Assembly (NCBI GenBank): GCA_029717555.1
Contig: JAMDHS010000053.1
Span: forward strand, 95,439 to 159,438
DNA length: 64,000 nucleotides
Direction of reading: 5' to 3'
DNA from: Peribolospora baueri
Taxonomy: Eukaryota; Basidiomycota; Peribolosporomycetes; Peribolosporales; Peribolosporaceae
Numbering within the stretch: position 1 is the first letter of the stretch; each line of letters begins with the position of its first letter. The position numbers and the translations under genes were made by a program. Under the pieces are notes generated by a model. That model was not told the origin of the DNA. It did no database searches and saw nothing but the letters and a program-made list of their open reading frames with translations. This document shows, piece by piece, positions 37,901 through 50,700 of this stretch.

Positions 37901-39065
37901 CTTAATCATTCTATGTTCCCTTCCGCCAGCCTGGACGCCTTTCTTCCGCAACCACGCGACCAAGGGCTCGTGAGTACACTTTTTCACACGACCATGCGAG
38001 CCCAAAGTGCTCCTGTAGAAGCTTACACACTTTTTCGCTTGCGAACCTCACCAGTCTCCCCCAGGAGCCCTTCCGGTGGGATTCCGTCGCTGAGGCGTCG
38101 CGTAAAGTCATCGCGGCGCGCTACTCGCTTCTTCCCCTCTGGTCGACCCTCCTTGCTCGCGCGTCCGAGTACGGCACCCCGGCAATTCGCGCGTTGTAAG
38201 TCAGCGTCGTCTCTTAGCAGCATGTGGATGGAGGTGAGGTGTGAGCATCTCTCACGCCAGGTACGCCTTGAACGCAGGTGGCAAGAATGGCCCAATGATG
38301 GGTACGAGTCGGTGGACAGGCAGTTCTTGGTCGGCGACTCGCTCCTCGTTACCCCGGTCCTCGTTCCCAACGTGACTTCCGTCAAGGGCGTCTTCCCCGG
38401 TCAGGGTCCTTGGAGGGACTTCTGGGACCACACGACGGTGGATGCTCAGCCCGGCGTTAACACGACCATGTCGGCACCGCTCGGGTTAGTCGACGTCGAT
38501 GTTCGTTCACAGACGCAGCTTGACGAGTAGCTCAACATGCTCTTCTCTCTCCTTCCGCAGTCACATCCCCGTGCACATTCGTCCTGGCTCTGTACTCACC
38601 ATGTGGACCAAGCCTGCCTACACGACGTACGAGACGCAGCAGTCCACTTACGCGCTTGTTGTCTCCCTCGACAAGGGCGGCTCCGCATCCGGCGAGGCGT
38701 ACTTCGACGACGGAGAGACGCAATGGATGGACAAGGCTCCCGGAAAGACGGTCACGTACCAAGCGGGATCCAAGAGCGTCAGCGCGAACGTGGACAATGG
38801 CAACTTTAACATCGAAAGGCCTCTCGAGCAAATCACTGTTCTCGGTGTCCTGAACAAGCCGGCCAAGATCGAGTTGGACGGGAAGGCGGTTCAGTGGACT
38901 TTTAATCAGACGGTGAGCATTCGGCGTGCCCATCGTGGGTGTTGCTCTTCCAGAGTCTTGGTCCCGTGCTCACTCGCTGCTTGTTGTACATTGCAGACCA
39001 ACGGCATCCAGGTGACCGGCCTTAAAGGCGATCTCAACAAGGCCTGGAAGCTCACTTGGTCGTGA
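34985..39065 (+). CDS. Secreted alpha-glucosidase, GH31 family
   Basis: Releases glucose from maltose and oligosaccharide ends outside the cell. A signal peptide (MSPLLAPFVALLGASASLALP) is followed by the N-terminal beta domain (LYGLGEYYSGNFR). The catalytic barrel shows PPVWGFGFHLCRWGY, WNDIDWMD, DGIWEDMNEPSSF (nucleophile Asp in WEDMNE), RHAGHWLGD (acid/base region), DVCGFNGNTDEELCNRW and FFRNHATKGS. C-terminal beta domains end AWKLTWS. Twelve exons: 34985-35123, 35210-35790, 35928-37175, 37287-37455, 37545-37578, 37654-37712, 37802-37858, 37930-37969, 38055-38195, 38278-38484, 38561-38912 and 38997-39065. A charged insertion of about 75 residues with Lys-Arg pairs (36100-36310) interrupts the N-terminal domain. 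Many NxS/T sequons. Confidence 0.95.
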
Positions 39066-39279
39066 TCTGGAAAAGGTCGCTCGTTCGGACTCCATTTTGG
39101 GTCACTTTCATCATCTGTAAACAACCTCTTGGCCAACCTTGTCTGCGTGCGCCACCCGGTGCCTAAGACAGTCTGCTCGAAATTGGACCCTAAAAGGGAA
39201 TAAATAACCATCTAAAGTCCATGATATTCCGATCTTCACCCGGAGGAGGTATATTGATTCTCGCTCAAAGGCCCCTTTA

Positions 39280-40531
39280 TCAGGCGTCATCAGTCTGAGG
39301 GAACGGCGGCAGGCCCCACTCCTCAGGCTTGAAGTCCAACAAAGAGTCAAGTACCTGTCTCGCGCCAAGGTCGGTCTCGCCCACGACCGCGCGAAGATTC
39401 GGATCTGGTACCCAGATGACTGGAGGAAACGGATGGGACAGACAGATTGAGAAAGGTTCACGAGGCCTGCAATTCGAGAAGTTGCGTTTCGGACAAAGTG
39501 CTCACCGTTCATGCCAGCGTTCAAGCCCGCCTCGACGCCAGGCTGGGAAGTAAAAGGGCGCGTCGGTTTAGCAATTCAGTGGTCTTTCGCATTTACGGGA
39601 AGCCATCGCTCACCTTGGCATCTTCAAAGACAAGGACGCTATCCTTTTCGTCTTCACCCTTCTCTATCACCTTCTGACCAGGTTCCAGCACGTTCGCGCC
39701 GAGCTGTCTGGCAGCAACCAAGAAGACGTCCGGCGCCGGTTTGCCTGACAAGATACGCGAGTCATCGCCGCATACGACGTCGTGTCCGAAGGGTTCAAAG
39801 AGCACCTGGTTGTTCTTCGACTTGATCTCAAAGTTGCGGCGCTTCGAGCCCGTCGCGACCTAGCATGGGACGAGATGCCGCGGTTAGATCCGTCGACGAG
39901 CGTCAGTCAAGCTGTCAGCCAGTGAAAGCGATCGCAGAGCGAATCACACCCACGCAGATGGGCACGCCATGCGCCTGGAGATGTTTGACCAGCTTTACCG
40001 CGCCGGGCATGGGCTCTACCTTGGAGAAAGCCTCGTCTAGGTACGCGTTGCGCCGCACTAAAAACTCATCAATGCTGACTGGCGGTTCAGGCATGTCTGC
40101 AAAGACGTTGCGCAAGAGATAGTCTGAAGCGACAGAAGGACGATCAATGCTTGAGCACAGGGACCTTCGTCTCGCACCGACGAAAAAAAAAGGAAGAGAA
40201 GCAAGAGCAAAGGCAACTCACCTGTGGCGTCCCTTTCCGGCCTACCCATCAGCCCGGCCTTGATGCTCCATGGCATCGTCCTGCCCCATGGTTCCAATGC
40301 CTTGTCGGTCGCTACAAAACGGGCAAACCACGACGGCGAGGCCAGAGAAACACATCGAATCAAGGTCAAAGTGCACAAAAAGATGCGAGACGATGTGAGC
40401 ATTCGACCACCAGCGCCCGCTCTCGCTTTTCGACACTTTCCTTGCGTGTACACGAGCTCGCTGTTGATGAGCAGACCGTCCATGTCGAAGAGGACATACT
40501 TGATCGGGCGCGAGGAGCGTAGAGAGAACAT
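39280..40531 (-). CDS. HAD-superfamily phosphatase, pseudouridine-5'-phosphatase-like
   Basis: Small-metabolite phosphatase of HAD subfamily IA. Motif I is YVLFDMDGLLINSE (nucleophile and acid Asp). The helical cap includes WSIKAGLMGRPERDAT and AYLDEAFSKVEPMPGAVKLVKHL. Motif II is VATGSKRR; motif III/IV is SGKPAPDVFLVAARQLGA and VFEDAK. After another intron the protein ends in a segment with GLNAGMN, VIWVPDPNL and PEEWGLPPFPQTDDA. This arrangement best fits the HDHD1/pseudouridine-phosphatase or glycerol-3-phosphatase branch, but the substrate cannot be fixed from sequence. About six exons. The splice after SELVYT has no clean GT donor in the expected phase and needs transcript data. An upstream TCACGTGA lies about 170 bp before the ATG. 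Confidence 0.85.
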
Positions 40532-41060
40532 GGTCGCTCGAGCCAGGACAGGGCAGTCTGTTCGTGCAAGCGACTGATGAGACGGAACAGAGCTTTCGAC
40601 CTCCCTTTATGCTATGGAGACCGTCGAAGAGTTGGACAATGGCCCCCGCGTCGCCGCTCGGAGCGAAGCAAGACGGTCGTCGAAGGGACTCGCCGTTCGT
40701 CACGTGATCGACATCCGATCGAACAGCTCGTGTCCCCATCCTGACTGCACTTTGCACCCGGCCAACTCGCCCCTGTGGCCTTGTGGCTGCTGAGCACAGA
40801 GCCAGTCTAACGTTGAATACAACTCGTGATCGGAATGGCCAAGTGTTCCCAACCGCTTATAAGTGATGCGACGAGATGTCGAGCGACACGCGGTTCATGG
40901 CGCTTAAGGCAAACTGTTCAGATCGGACGTTCCTCCTGGACTGGATGAACTCTGTTGCATATCTAGCATCCTCGAGTGTGTCAACGTAGCGACGTGCGAT
41001 GACACCGTACGGAAGTGATGGGACATGCGGTTCAAAAATAACGTTACGACAGCCGGATCC
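40532..41060. promoter_or_regulatory. HAD gene promoter region and PRP4 3' flank
   Basis: This 529-bp interval has no supported gene. A palindromic TCACGTGA lies at 40700-40707 upstream of the HAD gene (minus strand). A CTTATAAG palindrome lies near 40857. Beyond that I see only the PRP4 3' flank. Confidence 0.5.
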
Positions 41061-43696
41061 CTACCACAGGGCGCCCCATAGCTTGAACGTCCTCCCATAC
41101 TCCCCGCTGGCGAGGTACGTGTTGTCTGCAAAGCCGTCAAAGGCGTACGAAAGGGAAGTTTGAGAACAGAACACAATCCTCGCTGAACCTGTCTATTCGC
41201 CGTCGCAAGCGATGCTCACCTCCCGAGATGTCCACGCTCATGACCTTTCCCGCGTCGCCGGCTAAGGCTCTCAGCATCTGCCAGTCATCAGCGCTCCACA
41301 CCTTGACCAGGCCATCGTAGCCGCCGCTAGCGAGGTACAGCCCGCTCCTCCGCAACTCCACGGGTGCATGATCCTCGTCGTCTCTGTCTTTGTCAGCGCA
41401 CCCGCTCTTGTCCTTGCCCGAATCAACATCCATCCCGTCCGGTGCCCCATCGCCGCTGCCCGTCTCGCCGAACCGCGGGGGACGCTCATTCGACGCGCGA
41501 AAGAACTTGATGTCGCTGACGCTCGACCGGTGCGCGGGGATGGTGTAGAGGTTCTTGAGCGCGCGCATGTCCCAGATCCGGATCGTGTCGTCTCCCGAGC
41601 CGGTGGCAATCTGGTAGCCGTTCGGCGCAAAGTCGATGCCCAGGATCTCTTTCACGTGCCCGTCCAGCACCATGGCCGATGATCCTGTTCGGACATCCCA
41701 CACTCGTCCGATGGCGTCCAACCCGCTGTGGACAAAAAAAAAGACTAATCAGAGGAGCAAACAGAAGAGCGCCATCCCGTTCCCCTCGTCCTGGATGAGA
41801 AAGCGCACGCACCCGCTAGCGATCAAGGCCCCATCGTCCTGGCATTCCACGCTGTACACCTCTTTGCTATGACCTTCCTGAAGAAGCAGCTCCTTCCCGC
41901 TCTCCACGTCCCACAGTCTCCAGGTACCGTCAAACGACGCGGAAGCGATGTAGGAACCAGAAGGATGGAACGCCACCCGACACACTCGTCCATCGTGCCC
42001 TTTCAGAGTCCGCAACGGCCGGTCGCTGCAAAGCAAGGGAACAGCAAAAGGGGCGCTTTATCAGTGACTCGACCTGGATGTGAACTCAAGCACGGGAACG
42101 GCAATGATGGGAGACGTCGTTCAAAGCGGCTTACTTTTTCAGACTCCAAAGGTTGACCAAGCCGTCCCCTCCGCCCGTCACAATATTCGCTGCTTCTGGA
42201 GACTGAGAAAGGGTGGCTTGGGGATGCCATGCCAGGCCGCCTATCCTGTCGGTGTGTCCTGTAGGGTAGAAGCGAGAAGGAGAGGGACGGGACGGAACGA
42301 GAAGGGTGAGTCAAACACAGCTGTCCTCACGGCACTCGTTGATACTCACTCTGCCCAAAGGTAGCGTGACGAACAATGACCCTAACCTCTCAAGACCAGT
42401 TGGCAGTTGCACCCAGGCACGTCCCAGACCTTGGCGTTGCCCGTCCACGATGCGGTGGCGAGAAGCTTGGAGTCTGGAGAAAAGCGCACCATCGAGACCG
42501 GTCGGTCGTCCCCTATTTGAGAGCCGAAGTTCGTGTAGGTCTGGAGACGGAAGCGACTGCTTTGAGCAAATCGGATTGCCGTTCAGGTGATCGAAGGCCA
42601 ACTGATCACTTGCCTTCAATGGCTCAAACATTTCCCGGCGAACGGCGGCGATCTTGGCCAACGGCAACTCGGCCTCGCGGCGTTGCCTTTTTGTTCGCGC
42701 TCTCGCCCTGCAAAGAAGACATGAATAAAGGGTCAGGCCATCGACCCAGTGGGAATGTCACATCTCAACAAGATATGAAACACGACACGTGTTTCGCGCA
42801 CCTCCTCAACGAGAACGTGGCCATTTCCCTCCTCGCCTGCAACAACTTCTCCGTCCCGGGGGTATAAAATTCTTCTTCCTTCTCTTCATCTTCCTCTTCG
42901 CTCTCCGACTCGATCTGCATGCCTTCGGCATCATCTCCACGCGCTGCGAGGAGCTGAGAAAGAACGTATCGTAGACGCTCACGCCGGTCCATTGCCTGAG
43001 TGCGGAGGATAGAGGGAAGGAGGATCAGAATCCTCAAGCCGGGATGGACAGAGGCGCCGCCGTGCGAGTGCAGCGGCACAGGTCAACCGTGCACAAGGGG
43101 AGCAACATCTGCTCACTTTTTCTCCAAAGAGCGTGATAGGCTCGCCCATTTCCCTCAGCCGCATCTTGACCTTATTTTCATCGGTTGGGATAGCGAGCGT
43201 CCTGGCGCGTTTCTTGCGCTCTAGCTCTGTCATCACCTATGTGGTGCAATTCAAGATGGAGAATTAATGGGAATGAGTACAAATGAGGCGTTTACGAGAT
43301 TCGCTTTGCCAAAGGGGCCGACAAGACCTCGTCTCCTCGTCCTATCCACGCGAAAAGAGAGGCTCACCGCTTCATGCTCGGCTCGCGCGCGTTCGGATAT
43401 GTTTCCGAGCGACGAGTCCTGGACTACGATGAAGGAGCCGAAAAAGACAGATGGAGCAGAACAAGACGAGGAATAAAACGCAACGCACCGTCAGACCATC
43501 AAGCGTCAAGCAGGTGTGTTCCCGTCCAGCTCTGCTGCTCACCCAACTCCTCCAGGGTAACGCCGTCCTCGTTCATGGCCTGGGCGGAGAAAGCAAGGAG
43601 GAGGAGTCAAAACGGTGTGCGTCTGCAAGAACAAGGAAAAGGAAGAAATGCGCTCACTTCGGCGATGTGACCGTCGCCCAGGTTTGTCTGCGCCAT
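41061..43696 (-). CDS. PRP4: U4/U6 snRNP protein PRP4 (WD40)
   Basis: Spliceosomal tri-snRNP component that binds U4/U6 with Prp3. The N-terminal PRP4 motif is clear: TLAIPTDENKVKMRLRE followed by GEPITLFGEK. The helical segment DRRERLRYVLSQLLAARGD and an acidic stretch follow. The C-terminal half is a WD40 propeller: SPDSKLLATASWTGNAKVWD, NIVTGGGDGLVNLWSL, HPSGSYIASASFDGTWRLWD, GLDAIGRVWD, NGYQIATGSGDDTIRIWD and LYLASGGYDGLVKVWS. The last blade, LASGEYGRTFKLWGALW, lies in the final exon. The linker ASNERPPRFGETGSGDGAPD plus a Lys/Asp-rich stretch is a charged loop inserted in one blade. About ten exons. The start ATG at 43696 begins MAQTNLGDGHIAE. Confidence 0.93.
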
Positions 43697-44110
43697 TTTT
43701 GAGATGTTATGCGTATCGTCTGGAGTCCTGAGGGATGGCCATCCTCGAGTCCGACGGATGGATGCTCAGTCCCCGCTATGCCTTCACGCGCGCGATCAAG
43801 ACCTGCTGCGGCTCGAGGAGGATGGCGCACGTGGATGCTGGGGAGCACACTTGCCCGTCCCGGTCGGCCATGCGAAATTAGAAAGGGCACATAGAGATTT
43901 AAAATGACCCAATCGGGTTACAGGTTTCCTAATGAACGCGCTGCTCGGTCGGCTGTGCGGTGTGCTGGCCGAGAAGAACGTTACCAAGAAGACAGCGAGG
44001 CAGACTGGCCCTGCTCTCCATCGTCTCCCATCACCCGACATCCTAGCGACTAAAGAGCGGCAAGCAGGTAGGCAGGCAGACAGGCAAGAAGGCAGGCATC
44101 CTGTCCTACA
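43697..44110. promoter_or_regulatory. Divergent promoter, PRP4 / PMT4-type gene
   Basis: The start codons are 414 bp apart on opposite strands. A short GCAGGCAGACAGGCAAGAAGGCAGG run sits just before the mannosyltransferase ATG (about 44070-44100). No gene or clear promoter box is visible. Confidence 0.45.
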
Positions 44111-47100
44111 ATGAGCGTCAGACAACGTAAGTCGGCCAAGGGTGCGGCATCGCCGCCTCCGGAGGGCCAGCTCGACTCCAAATACAACAGCGCCGTCTCG
44201 AAGGATGAGTCCAAGGTGAGGGAGACGCAGACAGAGAGGAGCGATGGCAATGTTTATGTGGCCAGCTCGGGTGCTCCGAGCCACAGTTGAGCGAGCGCAT
44301 CAACGGACTCGCCGCCTCCCTTCCTTTCCGTGTCCCCCAGGGCAACCCGCCGTCAGTTGCGGAGAAGCATTCCACCCTCGTCGTCCTCGCCCTCGCCGCG
44401 CTCGCCTTCTTTACGCGCACCTACAAGATATGGCACCCCGATCAGGTGGTGTGAGTGCCCAATTTGCAGCGTGGTAGACGGCGACGTTGTCTCAGACGTC
44501 TTTTCTCCGTCCTCTTCAGCTTTGACGAGGTCCACTTCGGCAAGTTCGCCGCGTATTACATCAAGAGATCCTATTACTTCGACGTCCACCCTCCCCTCGC
44601 CAAGCTCATGCTCGGTTTCGCCGGCTGGCTTGTTGGCTTCGATGGCTCGTTCGAGTTTGAGGACATCGGAAACGACTACTCCAAGGCCGGTGTACCCTAC
44701 GTCGGCATGAGGATGCTTCCCGCTATCCTCGGTAGCTTGACCGTGCCCGTGGTCTGGGGTATCATGAGGGAGAGCGGCTATCCTGCAGCCGTGGCCGCTT
44801 TTAGCGCAGCGCTCGTCCTCTTCGGTGAGTCTACGGTCGCGGTCGCTTAAGCTCAACGGCTAAAGCTGAAGGCCATCGTATCATTTCATCGTCGCTGTCG
44901 ATCAGACAACGCCCACATCGCCCAAACCCGTCTCATCCTTCTCGATGCCCCCCTAGTGCTCTTCATGTCGTTGAGCATCTACTCCTACATCCGCTTCCAC
45001 AAACTTCGTTACCGCGAGTTTACCCGCGAATGGTGGACGTGGCTCTTCCTCACCGGCCTCTTCCTAGCCCTCACCCTGTCTTGCAAGATGGTCGGCCTTT
45101 TGACCTTCCTGACAATCGGCACGGCAGTATTGGTCGATCTGTGGAATTTGCTGGACATCCGCAGAGGCCTTGGCATGGTGAGCGCCATCCCTGCCCGTCC
45201 TGCTGCCGGCGGTCTTGAAGCTTCCGAATCTCACTGTGTCTCGCCTGCTCGGGCTCCCTTTCGTCGTCCCATAGGACCACGTTGCGCGTCATTTCTTCGC
45301 TCGCGCTTTGGGCCTCATCGTCTTCCCCCTCACCGTCTACCTCTTCTGGTTCTGGGTGCATTTCGCTATCCTGACCAAGACCGGCCCTGGGGATGCGTTC
45401 ATGAGCCCAGAGTTCCAGGAAACATTGGAGGGAAGCGCGTTGCTCATGAATTCACAAGGTGAGCGTCGCTGAGCGAGAACGTTTCTGCATTCCCGTCTTT
45501 GCCGGGGACGATATGCTCAAACCGGTTCATTGTGCCGCTTCGCGCAGAGATCCGGTACTATGACAACATGACCCTCTGTCACAAGGATACCAAAGTCTTC
45601 TTGCATTCACACCTGGAGCGCTACCCCTTGACTTACGAGGACGGCAGGGTTTCGAGCAAGGGTAAGAATAACCGAAGGCTATCGCATCTCCGTTCTCTCA
45701 TGACTGCTTTGCCGCCGGAGCTATTGTCGTTCACACGCTCTCTTCGTCTTCGCCTTTGATCGTTCAGGCCAACAGGTCACTGGCTATCCGCACAACGACA
45801 CGAACAACCACTGGCAGGTCGTGCCGACCCGTCCGCTACCGGAGGACAACTTGTCTGACGAGTACGTCGTCAAGCACAAGGACGTCGTCCGTCTCCTCCA
45901 CGTCAACACGCAGTCCTACCTCCTGGCTCACGACGTCGCCTCGCCCCTCATGGCTACTAACGAGGAGTTTACGACGTGGCCTCGCGACGACGACACTCGC
46001 TACGACGATACGCTTTTCGAGCTCCAGATCAACAACGCCGAGGAGGACGATCCGTGGATGACAAAGAGCAGCTGGTTCAGGCTGATCCACGTCAGCACCG
46101 GCGTCGCTATGTGGACCCATCCGGATCCACTGCCAGATTGGGGCTTCCAGCAACAGGAGGTGAACGGCATCAAGAACGCGAAGGAAAAGACGGCTGTGTG
46201 GTACGTGGACGAGCTCTTCTTCGACCCTGGTGAGTGACGCAGACGCAATCTCGAGAGGGCGGACGGGGCTTTTCTCGGTGTGTGTGTGCTCACACTTCCA
46301 TCACTCTCCACAGACACCCCTGACCCGCTGAACCGGACGAAGCCGGGTGAACCAAAGCCGGTCAAGCCGCTTGGGTTCTTGACTAAATTCCTCGAGCTGC
46401 AAATGCTGATGCTCCAGCACAACGCGGGTCTCACCGCCTCGCACCCGTACGCGAGCGAGCCGATCAACTGGCCTTTCCTCCTGTCCGGCATCAGCTTCTG
46501 GACGAGCGGGAAAAAGAAGGAGCAGATTTACCTGATTGGGAACATTGCCTCGTGGTGGCTCAGCATCATGTCCATCTCCGTGTTCGTGGGCGTGCTCGGC
46601 GCGGATGCGTTCGCTCGCAGGCGAGGCGTGCAGCCGATCGAGGATTGTGAGTGCCGTCGGCCAGCGTCGGTGAGAGCGCTTGAGGAAGCGGGACGCTGAG
46701 GACGTGTGTGTCTTGGTCTCTTTTCGCATGCAGCCATCCGGAATCGGCTGTACAACTCGGCCGGCTTTTTCCTGGTCGCCTGGCTGTGCCACTATTTGCC
46801 GTTTTTCCTCATGAACCGCCAGCGGTTCTTGCACCACTACTTGCCGGCTCACGTCTGTTCCGCCCTCGTAGCCGGCGCAGTGTTCAACTTTATCGTTACC
46901 GAGAGCATCAACTATCCCGTCTCCATCCCGGGCCCGCTCCTGACGCGCGACCGGCTGCGGCCGAAAACGTTCACCGACATTGGCAGACGAGGCAAAATGG
47001 CCACGGGCCTGGTCATCGCCGTCATCATGCTCTCCTTCTTCTACTTCAGCCCGCTGACGTACGGAACGCCGGAGCTGACGGCCGCGGAGGTCAACGCGCG

Positions 47101-47140
47101 TCGGGTGCTGTCCTCTTGGACTTTGCATTTTTCGAAATGA
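44111..47140 (+). CDS. PMT4: Protein O-mannosyltransferase, PMT4/POMT1 type
   Basis: ER membrane enzyme that transfers mannose from dolichyl-phosphate-mannose to Ser/Thr of secretory proteins. The first luminal loop has the family motif FDEVHFGKFAAYYI and FDVHPPLAKLM. Several membrane helices follow (LILLDAPLVLFMSLSIYSYI, WLFLTGLFLALTLSCKMVGLL). The MIR domain has HKDTKVFLHSHLERYPL, then GRVSSKGQQVTGYPHNDTNN after a short intron. The C-terminal helices include LSGISFW, GFFLVAWLCHYLPFFLMNR and RFLHHYLPAHV. The DGRVSSxGQQVTGYP form of the MIR motif points to the PMT4/POMT1 subfamily rather than PMT1 or PMT2; this subtype call is from memory of the families. About ten exons. A short hydrophilic N-terminus starts MSVRQRKSAKG. 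Confidence 0.85.
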
Positions 47141-47777
47141 AATGAGCCGCCTATGGCCGTCCGTCTGTCGAGCAAGGAACTCGAGGGTCGTTCGTAGTCG
47201 TGGTCGTAGTTGTGGTCGTAGTCGTAGTCGTAGTCATGGTCGTGGCCTCGCTTATCTCTCGCATCAAACCATTGAACCCTTTCCTCCTTGCGTCGTTACC
47301 TGTTTCCCCGTTTCCAGTAATCTCAGCTTCGCGTATATACTCGTACCGTGGCGAGCGTGGAAGATTGTGCAGTCCCTGTCTGTGTGAGCGAGCGGAAGGA
47401 CGTGTGTCTGTCGTCTGTGTGCGTGCCTTTCTGTCTGTGCATGTCCCACTCTGAGGGGCGCTTCGCTTCCTTCGAAAGTCCATCCAACCGCCACCGGCTT
47501 ACTGGGCTTGCTGGGTTGCCCCCAGTGCTCCACCCTTCCACCCCGTCCTCCCAGTCGTCCCTCTCGTCCAAGGTGCTGCGGCGAAAATACCGTTGCTGCG
47601 GCGAATCAAAGGTGGCATTACAACTGCTTTCTAATTGCCGCCTTTTCGGGTCAGCGCCGTGCGTGGTGAGCGTCTTGACGCCGACGACCCGTCGCCGACG
47701 CTCCCCACACCATCTCATCCCACACCATCGACGTCGACTCCCTCTCCACCAACAACGGCCCCCAGACGAGTCGAACG
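47141..47777. promoter_or_regulatory. PMT4-type gene 3' flank and LRG1 promoter
   Basis: This 637-bp non-coding interval starts with a GTCGTA-type repeat just after the mannosyltransferase stop and ends in a C-rich leader before the LRG1 ATG. No gene is supported. Confidence 0.5.
47188..47245. repeat. GTCGTA/GTGGTC triplet-based tandem repeat
   Basis: About nine imperfect copies of a GTCGTA-like hexamer follow one another about 50 bp after the stop codon of the mannosyltransferase gene, probably inside its 3' UTR. Confidence 0.75.
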
Positions 47778-50700
47778 ATGGCCACCTCCGGCTCTCTCGG
47801 CCCTCCACCCCCCTCCCCCTCCCCCTCCGCCTCCCCTCGCGCCCGCTCCCCAGATCGCCCCGACTCCCTCTCGCCCCTCGATGTACCCCCCGCCTACGCT
47901 TCCGTCGACCACCCGGACACCTTCGACCACGCGACCGCCAGCCCGACCGGCTCCAGCGGCAGTCACGGCTCCAGCGACCCCAGCGCCCATCCCAGCTCGA
48001 GCGTCGCCTCACATGCACCCCCCGCGGCTCACATACATCGCCAACCACAGCTCTGCCCCGTCTGCTATAAGCCCATCATAGGCCAGCTCGTCCGGGCGCT
48101 CGGCACCGCTTACCACTTCGACTGCTTTCGATGCAAGGATTGTGGCAAGGTCGTCAAAAGGTTCTTCCCCGTCGATGGTCCCGGCCAGAGGCAATACCCG
48201 CTCTGCGAACAGGACTACTTTAGGCGATTGGACCTCATCTGCGCCAAGTGTCACGGCCCACTGAAAGACAGCTACATCACCGCCCTCGGTGAGCACCCAC
48301 CCCGCTTCCTCCGCTCCATCCGCCGTTCTCGATGCTGATCCCGGACCCTCGTGTCCATGTTTCGTCCTCCTCACTTGATCCGTCCAAAAGATATGAAGTT
48401 TCACGTCGAACACTTCACATGCTCCGTCTGTCCTACCGTCTTCGGACCCGAGGACTCGTACTACGAGCACGACGGCCAAGTGTACTGTCATTTCCACTAC
48501 TCCACCCGCTTCGCCATCAAATGTACTGGCTGCAGGACTGCCATATTGAAGCAGTTTGTGGAGATGAACCGGAATAACGTGGACGAACGTTGGCATCCGG
48601 AATGCTACATGATCCACAAGGTGCGAAGCCAACCCCCGTCATTCTTCTTCTCCAATTGAGGCCGTGGCGAGCTCCCGCTCACACTGCCTTTCCACCTCCA
48701 GTTTTGGAACATCAAGATGGCCCCTACAGGATTGACTCCGAAGAACATGGTCACACCTCCCGCACAGATCACCGCCTCCACTTCCACCGAGCCTTCCCCC
48801 GAGGCGCTGGAGATCGAAGCCAACGACACGCCTGCGAGTCTAAAGCTCAAGCAGAAGCAGATGGAGGAGCAGGTGTATCGAATTTGGACGGTGCTGTCGG
48901 CTTTTGAGGAGAGCTCAGCTGCGTGCATATCCGAGATGTTGAGGCACGTCAGCAGTGGGCGCTATCTCGATGGCGTTCGGATGGCCGAAAAGTTCATCTT
49001 TCATGTAGAGATCCTGTTCTCGGCGATCGACGATCTGGAGGCGCAGTTCCTTAAAGAGCACGCCAAAGGTGAGTTAACTCGACATTCTATCCGCATCTTG
49101 CGACCGTGCGCGTGTGAGCGAGCTCAACCCGACCCATCCGTCTCCTCGTAGGCATTTCACACATTCGAGAAGCTCGCATGCTCTGCAAGAAAATCGTCAA
49201 CTTTTTCTCCCTCCTCTCTCACACCCAGGAGACTGGTGCTCGGCGGATGGGTATCACCCAGGAGCTGCTGTCCCTCGTCACCGGCCTCGCGCACTACCTC
49301 AAGATCCTCATCCGCATCGCCCTCACCGGCGCGCTCAAGCTGGAACGAGAATATCAGAATCGGACCGCCATCGCCTGGTTCCTCGGCAAGCTGGCCATCC
49401 TCGCCAGGGAGGGAGGCAATCGGCCCCCCCCCGCTGGTGCCAACCAAGGCGTCGGCGGCAGCGGCAGTCAAGGCTTCAATCCTGCCACGTACGGCTACCG
49501 TAGTCTTCCGCGAGATACCTCCTCGTCGGCCGACGGCGAACAGGCTACCGACCTCTGTGTGTCTTGTGGCCAGACCGTGGAGGAGGAGTGTTTTCGGATG
49601 GGCACCAACCTTCGATGGCATTGGAACTGCTTACGCTGTAGCAACTGTCGACGGTCCGCGCTTCGCGATGGCGCATCCAGCGGTAGCAACGGCAAGGCCT
49701 CTTCTTCTGCAGGCCCTGCCGAAGACGGCGCCTCTTCCTCATCACCGCCGGGACTGTCCGCTGCGGGGTTCGCCTTCGAAGTCACCACGAGACCATACGA
49801 TCCCGCTTCGGCGAACGGCCCTTCGCGCCATCAACACCCGCAACGGATCATGTTGACGTACTGTCCGAATTGCGCCAGGCCGGACGCCCAGAGGGGATTC
49901 GAACCGGTCACGCGACTCGAGCAGTACTCTTTCCTCGTCAGAGTCGCCCTCAACCGTCTGTATGCGCTCCTCAAGAAGCGAGGCGTCGTGCCACCGTCGC
50001 CACGTGGGTGTTCGTGCTTGAATTCGTCCGGACGTGTGGAACCCCCGCTGACTTTTGTTCCATCGTCTTGGCTTTGCAGCGCTGGTTCCGTCCACGGAGG
50101 CCGTGAGCCCGACAGAGTCGAACCCGTCGGAGGATATGCCGATGTACGAGGCCTACCGCGATTCGAGCGACATCAAGCGAATGAAGTCTGTCAACCTGGA
50201 TCGCAAGCTCTCCAAGACTGCGCGGCTTCCGCAAAGGTCGACGGTGGTGGAGAGCCCGTCGGGCAAGGTGGCCCAGCAAGGCGAGTCGGCCGACCGGGAC
50301 GTCGTTCGGCCGACCGAATCTCAGTCTGCTGGCACTCATACCCCTCGCTCTCCGAGGTCTACATCACGCGACCCGTCACCCGGCGCCCCCGAGCCGCCAC
50401 CCGGCGCTCTGCAGCCCGGTCGGCTGTCTCCCGCCGCGGCCAGCCTTCCGCCGACTTTGGAGCCACGGCAACGGCGAGGCTCTGCGCAAGCGATTTCGAG
50501 TTCTCCCACAGATTCGGACGGACCGGGCGTTTCCATACGCCCGCCGTTCGCCCGGGCAAACACAGACGTGCGTATTGTCAACGATGGTGCGGCGGGCACG
50601 TCCGGTGCGGACGAGTCAAAGATGGAGGAGAACGACGACGAGGACGGTCTCACGTTGGCAGACATCCCCCAGCTCCTTGAGGCGGAGCAAGCGCGCGAGC

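Noticed and set aside
46301-47128. 275-codon minus-strand open frame
   Set aside because: It is antisense to the last mannosyltransferase exons and has no recognisable domain.
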